Source: Cyrtodaria siliqua (Eukaryota > Mollusca > Bivalvia > Adapedonta > Hiatellidae). From it: a DNA stretch of 64,000 bases. The stretch's first letter is position 1. Every line of letters begins with the position of its first letter. Under the pieces are notes generated by a model. It was given only the letters and a program-made list of their open reading frames with translations. It searched no databases and was not told the origin of the DNA. The stretch covers positions 1 to 64,000 of the forward strand of contig JAWPHD010011012.1 in NCBI GenBank assembly GCA_037043455.1, written 5' to 3'. Position numbers and translations under genes: made by a program. This document shows positions 58,385-64,000 of the stretch, in pieces.

Positions 58385-60098
58385 CACGATGTGAGTTGAC
58401 AGTTATATCTCGGTTTGAGTTGTCATTTATATCCCGTTGTGAGTTGTCAGTTATATTTCGTTGTCAGTGGTCAGTTATATCTCTGTGTGAGTTGTCAGTT
58501 ATATCTCGTTGTGAGTTGTCAGTTATATCTCGATTTGAGTTGTCATTTATATCTCGTTGTGAGTTGTCAGTTATATCTCGTTGTGAGTTGTCAGTAATAT
58601 CGCGTTGCGAGTTGTCAGTTATATCTCGTTGTGAGTTGTCAGTTATATCTCGTTGTGAGTTGTTAGTTATATCTCGTTGTGAGTTGTCAGTTATATCTCG
58701 TTGTGAGTTGTCAGTTATATCTCGGTGTGAGTTGTCATTTATATCTCGTTGTGAGTTGTCAGTAATATCGTGTTGTGAGTTGTCAGTTATAACTCGTTGT
58801 GAGTTGTCAAGTATATGTCGTTGTGAGTTGTCAGTTATATGTCGTTGTGAGTGGTCAGTTATATCTCGGTGTGAGTTGTCAGTTATATATCGTTGTGAGT
58901 TGTCAGTTATATCTCGTTGAGAGTTGTCAGTTATATCTCGTTGTGAGTTGTCAGTAATATTGTGTTGTGAGCTGTCAGTTATATCTTGTTGTCAGTTGTC
59001 AGTTATATCTCGGTTTGAGTTGTCATTTATATCTCGTTGTGAGTTGTCAGTTATATGTCGTTGTGAATTGTCATTTATATCTCGTTGTGAGTTGTCAGTT
59101 ATATTTCGGTGTGAGTTGTCAGTTGTTGTCAGTTATATCTCGTTGTAAGTTGTCGTTTATATCTCGTTGTGAGTTGTCAGTAATATCGCGTTGTGAATTG
59201 TCAGTTATATCTCGTTGAGAGTTGTCAGTAATATCTCGTTGTGAGTTGTCATTTATATCTCGTTGTGAGTTGTCAGTTATATCTCGTTGTGAGTGATCAG
59301 TAATATCGCGTGGTGAGTTGTCAGTTATATCTCGTTGTAAGTTGTCATTTATATCTCGTTGTGAGTTGTCAGTAATATCGCGTTGTGAGTTGTCAGTTAT
59401 ATCTCGTTGAGAGTTGTCAGTAATATCTCGTTGTGAGTTGTCAGTTATATCTCGTTGTGAGTTGTCAGTTATATCTCGTTGTGAGTGATCAGTAATATCG
59501 CGTGGTGAGTTGTCAGTTATATCTCGGTGTGAGTTGTCAGTTTTATCTCGTTGAGAGTTGTCAGTAATATCTCGTTTTGAATTGTCAGTTATATCTCGGT
59601 GTGAGTTTTCAGTTATTCCTCGGTGTGAGTTGTCAGTAATATCTCGTTGTGAGTTGTCAGTTATATCTCGTTGTGAGTTGTCAGTTATATCGCGTTGTGA
59701 GTTGTCAGTTATATCTCGTTGAGAGTTGTCAGTAATATCTCGTTGTGAGTTGTCAGTTATATCTCGTTGTGAGTGATCAGTAATATCGCGTGGTGAGTTG
59801 TCAGTTATATCTCGGTGTGAGTTGTCAGTTATATCTCGTTGAGAGTTGTCAGTAATATCTCGTTTTGAATTGTCAGTTATATCTCGGTGCGAGTTGTCAG
59901 TAATATCTCGCTGTGAGTTGTCAGTTATATCTCGGTGTGAGTTTTCAGTTATATCTCGGTGTGAGTTTTCAGTTATATCTCAGTGTGAGTTGTCAGTTTT
60001 ATCTCGTTGAGAGTTGTCAGTTATATCTCGTTGTGAGTTGTCAGTTATATCTCGGTGTGAGTTGTCAGTTATATCTCGGTGTGAGTGGCAATCTAGTG
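58385..60098 (+). repeat. 24-bp satellite, about 71 units
   Basis: Unit GAGTTGTCAGTTATATCTCG followed by TTGT, with point variants (CTCGG, CGCGT, ATTTATAT, GAGAG). 24 bp equals eight codons, so frames such as 58300-58920 encode CELSVISR repeats. Composition, lack of start context and interruption elsewhere in the array argue against a protein. Confidence 0.96.
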
Positions 60099-60480
60099 AA
60101 CATGCTCCATATCTATGTATGAGCGGTCATGTCACGAATACGCGACTTATTTCGGTGTGAGCGGTCATATCTCGTTCATCGACCACCTTACGATCGCGCG
60201 CCATATCATGGTCAATGACCATGTCACGAACACGAGCCATAGTTCGGTGTGAGCGGCTATGTGGCCACCAACACCAATAAGATAATCTCATCAACTCAAC
60301 TGACCAAAACGTCTTTGCACTTGTTCCATGATATTTTGACACACACACGCTATATGTCGTCAGCGGCCATATTACGAACACGCGTTATATCTCGGTCGAA
60401 GGCATGATGATGCACCAGCACGCGCCATTTCTCGGTCAGTGGCCATGTCACGAACAAGCGCAATATCTCGGTTTCGAAAA
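60099..60480 (+). repeat. Degenerate fringe of the satellite
   Basis: GTGTGAGCGGTCAT, CATGTCACGAACACG and CATATCTCGGT words recur loosely with about 30-70 bp spacing. They look like a longer ancestral unit of which the 24-bp unit is a shortened, homogenised form. Confidence 0.55.
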
Positions 60481-60980
60481 TTTTGAGCACAGCACCCAAA
60501 ATGGAAACGTTTTTTATAATTTTGTGTGTTTTTTAAATTGTAATAATTATATACTCTTTGCATACACCGAATTAAATCGAAGCTGCTATCATAAAATGCG
60601 CTCGAATGAGTTTCTCAGTGGTTCATGCTAGTGATTTAGAACTAAAGAACTTTGCACAACATGGGTTCGAGTCCCGGAAGGGTGAAGGAAACTTGACATC
60701 ATTTGCCTCTGAGGACGATAGTATTTATGTGTTGAAACCCTATTCGGTCATACATTCTGCGTGTCGTATTTCTTACGTTATAAGCAAAGGGGGATAACTG
60801 GAATACAATTGTTTGATATTTCAGCATTTTAGTTATTTCCCGATATTAACCGTTTAAAACGTGGACGATTATATAGCAATTTTAACACGATATATTGACA
60901 CGGTTGATAAATGATGGAAACACAATACAGAACAATTACGAAGTACCAGGAATATGAAGAATGTTGCTGAAAGCTGGGAA
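60481..60980. other. Spacer
   Basis: GGGTTCGAGTCCCGGAAGGG at about 60663 has a B-box-like core, but no A box at the right distance is convincing. No gene seen. Confidence 0.4.
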
Positions 60981-61398
60981 AGGACACACGGCATGTCGTT
61001 TTTTAAGCTCGAAACGTCCAGAAATTTTCTACATTATCTGCGTATTTTTTAATTGCTGTCAATTGCTTAAATCTTATCATATGGTAGAATAGCGTAAAAC
61101 AAAAATGAGTACTCTCAAATCCCCACTGGGACCTCGTTAGAATGTGTTCATTCTTACGGATGATGGGAGGAATTCAGTACTGGTGACTACCCAGGAACAA
61201 TGGGGTGGCTTGCATCTACTATAGCAAAATCGACCGTCATATATGGCCTAATATATGCCAAAAATGACGTAAAAGACCATTCAAACAATCAACCAAAACA
61301 AACAAACAAAAAAACAATTACATTTTATTTAAATACATGCTAGTTAATAAATTCAGTTATATATATTTGATAACTAATTCAAAATGGTCTTGTGTCCT
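60981..61398 (+). mobile_element. M1-like MITE carrying a nested SINE
   Basis: Left end AGGACACACGGCATGTC, right end reversed AGGACACAAGACCATTTTG with TTTAAAA flank. The interior is interrupted by an S1 SINE at about 61109-61320. More diverged than the copies at 43-48 kb. Confidence 0.6.
61109..61320 (+). mobile_element. S1 SINE nested in a MITE
   Basis: CCCACTGGGACCTCGTTAG, GGATGATGGGAGGAATTCAG, GTGACTACCCAGGAACAATG, CGACCGTCATATATGG, AAAATGACGTAAAAGACCAT and an AACAAACAAAAAAAC tail. Confidence 0.75.
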
Positions 61399-62845
61399 TT
61401 AAAATCAGGATTTACTTCGTTCTAGCTATTCATGTGTCCTTTCCTATAAGCAACAACAACAAAAAGCATAATTAGACTTTTATTCACCCAGGTTGCAGCA
61501 TTTTAAGCATAAACATAATTTCGCATCCATTACAAGATTTATAACTCGAATTATGTGCATGCCCCACCTCCTACCACCCTCCCAACCCCACTCCCTATAA
61601 TATGAATGAATATATATGCTAAGTACACGCTCGTAGGTTTATCATTCAACTTATAGATGCATAATGCAGGCGTGTAGGTTATATATGCGTTATGGACGCT
61701 CGAGTATTTAATCAAAGCACTGAAAGTGCTGATAGACGTTGCCACTCAGAAAGTATTGATTGAGATCAAATTCCGAAAAAACGGTTTGCGTACTAAGGTG
61801 TTGAACATTTGTGCAAAATATTGTTGAAATCGGATGAGGCATTACCAAAGTTATAGGACAGACGGACAACGACAATTCTATATCCCTCCTCCTAATCGGC
61901 GGGGGATAAAATGTGAAGTTATGTAGAAATGTTTAAATTTTATAAATTTCAAAGGGGAATAATTGTAAAATGCAAATGTCAGAGAAAGTTGGTCACAACA
62001 TACGTATACATGAGATCTCGGTTCCTTTCGAAAACCAATCAGATTCAATCATGCATGACAGAGTTATCGCCCCTTGAATGTCTGAAAAATAGGATTTCTG
62101 CAAAGACGTTTTCGGTGGCGATACGGCTAAAACAAAACAAATTTAATTGAATTAGGATAAGTATAAATAATAATAATAATAATACATGTAGTTTGATTTA
62201 ACGGTAGTCAGAGTTTCTATGTATTGTTCGAAATTCCTTAAATTTCTTGGTCATGTTATTGACCCCATGTCGGATATTTATTTAATAACGTTGATTACAT
62301 TACATCTTTATTTGTCATAACTGTTACACAAATGATGTAAGGCACGGCACGAATTCTGTTTATTAATTGCATTTGATATATATACATGCCAATTGTTCTG
62401 ATATATGATATAAATAAATTAATAAACATTATTGTTTGTCGTTATAAACATCCTGCATACACTGATAATATACCGATAACCTCTATTAGATTCATTATTA
62501 AACTATTAATTGCTACTTTCGGTATTCTCCTACTGCGCACTGGCTGTTTCCGTTAAATTTCGGAATGTGCATTAAGGTACGGCTTTTACTCTCAACCTCA
62601 TGTAGACGCTCGTTTACGTTATAATGCATATGCGCATTAATTTGCTCAGGATCAAATCCCTTCAAAAACAGCGCATTAATTGAACTTAAGTTAAAATCAC
62701 TTAATGTTTACCAACGCTTAAATATTTATTTAAATATGTTGTCAATATACGGATCTTTTGCCCATTTACAGCCTTGCAAATGGTACTACTTTTATCGCGC
62801 TGTAATCTGGTGCTTTTTGGTTTCTATGTAGTAGACATTCCATGT
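61399..62845. other. Spacer with minor repeats
   Basis: 61840-61905 (GACAGACGGACAACGACAAT, CGGCGGGGGATAA) looks like a dispersed repeat end; an (AAT)n run of about 18 bp lies near 62168. Short frames at 61551-61745 and 61929-62150 have no recognisable domain. Confidence 0.4.
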
Positions 62846-62847
62846 GC

Positions 62848-63631
62848 GTCAAAATTTCCACTATTGTAGTTATTTTCTCCGGTTCCCTTTCCAGCCTTAC
62901 CGCCATTAAAGATAGAAAAGGCAAATCTAGACCGGACCTAATTTCGGACATATTAGCATTACTTAATGACTGTAACATACTGGGTTTATCCATAATTTTG
63001 AATGGTGCCCAGCCCATGTAAATATTTCCGGCAATGAAAAGCCGACCTAGCTTGTAAAGATGGATTGGACCATCCTTTTATTGATAAAGAGGTAGCATTT
63101 GGACCCTCAGAAGTTTATTCCTGTATCCGTAAAACAATTAATGTTAAACTAAATCATTACCTTACTAATCAGACAAATAAATTCAACACTTTTACTAGAC
63201 TTAGCCATAACTTTAGAAATCATGACCTGTTTTCGGGCAATAAAATCCTTACCAAAACTATAACCAGACTTAGAATGGGATATAACTTATTACCTGCGAG
63301 TCTAGGAAGCCACATCATTAAGGATCTTTCCAAAAACTGTCCTTCCTGCTTGGTCCCATATACCACTGAACACTTTCTTCTTGAATGCAGTCAGCTCGAC
63401 ACAAAACGGGACAAATTAAAATCTAAACTCCAGCAAATTTCAATCCCTCTAAACCGTAATAATTTACTCGATCCCGAAAAAAATCACAAACTATTGGTTT
63501 TCAGCGCTATTGGTGATTATATTAAAGCCACCCACTTCGAAAAGAAATATTTATTTATCTCAGTTTCCCCATATTTTAACCATATCCTACAGCATAACCC
63601 ACATTGTTTAAAAGTAATAAACTACTTATGA
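62848..63631 (+). pseudogene. LINE RNase H domain and C-terminal zinc-knuckle region
   Basis: Plus strand. STIVVIFSGSLSSLTAIKD (about 62848-62905) resembles the RNase H strand that normally has Asp in an SDS motif; here it is SGS. Then KGKSRPDLISDILALLNDCN; after a shift near 63005, EWCPAHVNISGNEKP, the typical WVPxHxxIxGNExAD motif, with a stop replacing part of it. After a second shift near 63060 an uninterrupted frame to TGA at 63629-63631 contains KILTKTITRLRMGYNLLPAS and the knuckle CPSCLVPYTTEHFLLEC. This arrangement (RNase H, then CCHC-like tail) is known from I/Jockey-type LINEs. RT is absent upstream. Dead by two shifts and the catalytic change. Confidence 0.82.
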
Positions 63632-64000
63632 CATTACTGAACATATCCCATAATTACCATATCTCCCAATTTCCATATAATACCCAATATTTAGTGAGTA
63701 AATCGGTCTTAATACTTTTGAGGGAGACATGGGATGCGCTTGTAATTTTAGGCATCCTAGGTGTCCCTCAATTGCTATAAAAGACCTTCCTCAATAGGTG
63801 ATATACCTCCTTCATGTGCGTATAAGTTAATAAGATCACTCCACTTATATTACTGTGGAAAACAATTCAATAATTGATATAGGTATAACATGGGACTGAT
63901 CCGGTGGACGCGTTGGGGCGATTTTTGAGTCTGATGACAACGCAGGCACAACGGTCCAGGATCAATCACATACTCTCTGCACTGTTTGACGGCCCAGTGG
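63632..64000. other. 3' flank of the LINE fragment, unresolved
   Basis: Probably 3' UTR of the LINE up to about 63800 (GAGGGAGACATGGGATGCG...GTGTCCCTC, a weak inverted pair). Nothing else is recognised to the window end. Confidence 0.4.

Noticed and set aside
58300..59218. Frames encoding CELSVISR or SCQLYLVV repeats
   Set aside because: Forced by the 24-bp unit (eight codons); several overlapping frames open equally well and the array continues beyond them.
62766..63017. 83-codon minus frame
   Set aside because: Antisense to the RNase H remnant, whose motifs are recognisable on plus.

Overview
This window looks like AT-rich eukaryotic, non-genic DNA, probably from a lophotrochozoan and most likely a bivalve mollusc. 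That is an inference from the mix of LINE, Penelope-like, mariner, SINE and MITE families and from the abundance of minisatellites. I see no host gene, spliced exon series, functional tRNA/rRNA or bacterial-type operon. Every long reading frame I can explain is either a transposon gene or a by-product of a tandem array whose unit length is a multiple of three (or 16 bp, which closes at 48).

Layout. 1-2559 (-): uninterrupted 853-codon part of a LINE endonuclease/reverse transcriptase running off the left edge. 2741-4065 (+): decayed endonuclease half of another LINE. 4976-6314 (+): full-length but dead mariner with TA target duplications. 6330-8700 (-): third LINE, split by a Penelope-like insertion at 7404-8052. 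8943-36170: three diverged copies of a roughly 8-kb non-coding composite repeat (called RU here), two direct (8943-16640, 17880-25790) and one inverted (28140-36170), with nested insertions that can be dated relative to each other by comparing the copies. 36-43 kb: more Penelope-like copies, including the most complete (about 42330 down to 39045). 43.5-49.7 kb: SINEs and a TTAA-flanked MITE family. 49.9-50.9 kb: Penelope-like copy inside a SINE. 51-56 kb: foldback palindromes and two large trinucleotide microsatellites. 58.4-60.1 kb: 24-bp satellite of about 71 units. 62.8-63.6 kb: RNase H and C-terminal end of a LINE.

The dominant resident is one Penelope-like (PLE-like) retroelement family, about 20 copies on both strands, nearly all 5'-truncated to the shared 3' tail. 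The RT family is recognised from motifs (PKLHK, IPMGTNCAP, RYxDD, YDKRDDFNF-type). Its placement in the PLEs is family knowledge and less certain than its being an RT.

The most unusual pattern is the birth of tandem arrays from single-copy segments of these mobile elements. Two PLE tails have amplified different internal segments (33-bp and 16-bp units), and a 44-bp segment seen once in RU copy 1 is present about 19 times in RU copy 2. No coherent new gene system is visible; the interest lies in repeat dynamics. All alignments were done by eye, so most boundaries are accurate to roughly 5-30 bp unless a flanking empty site or a codon-level junction fixes them.
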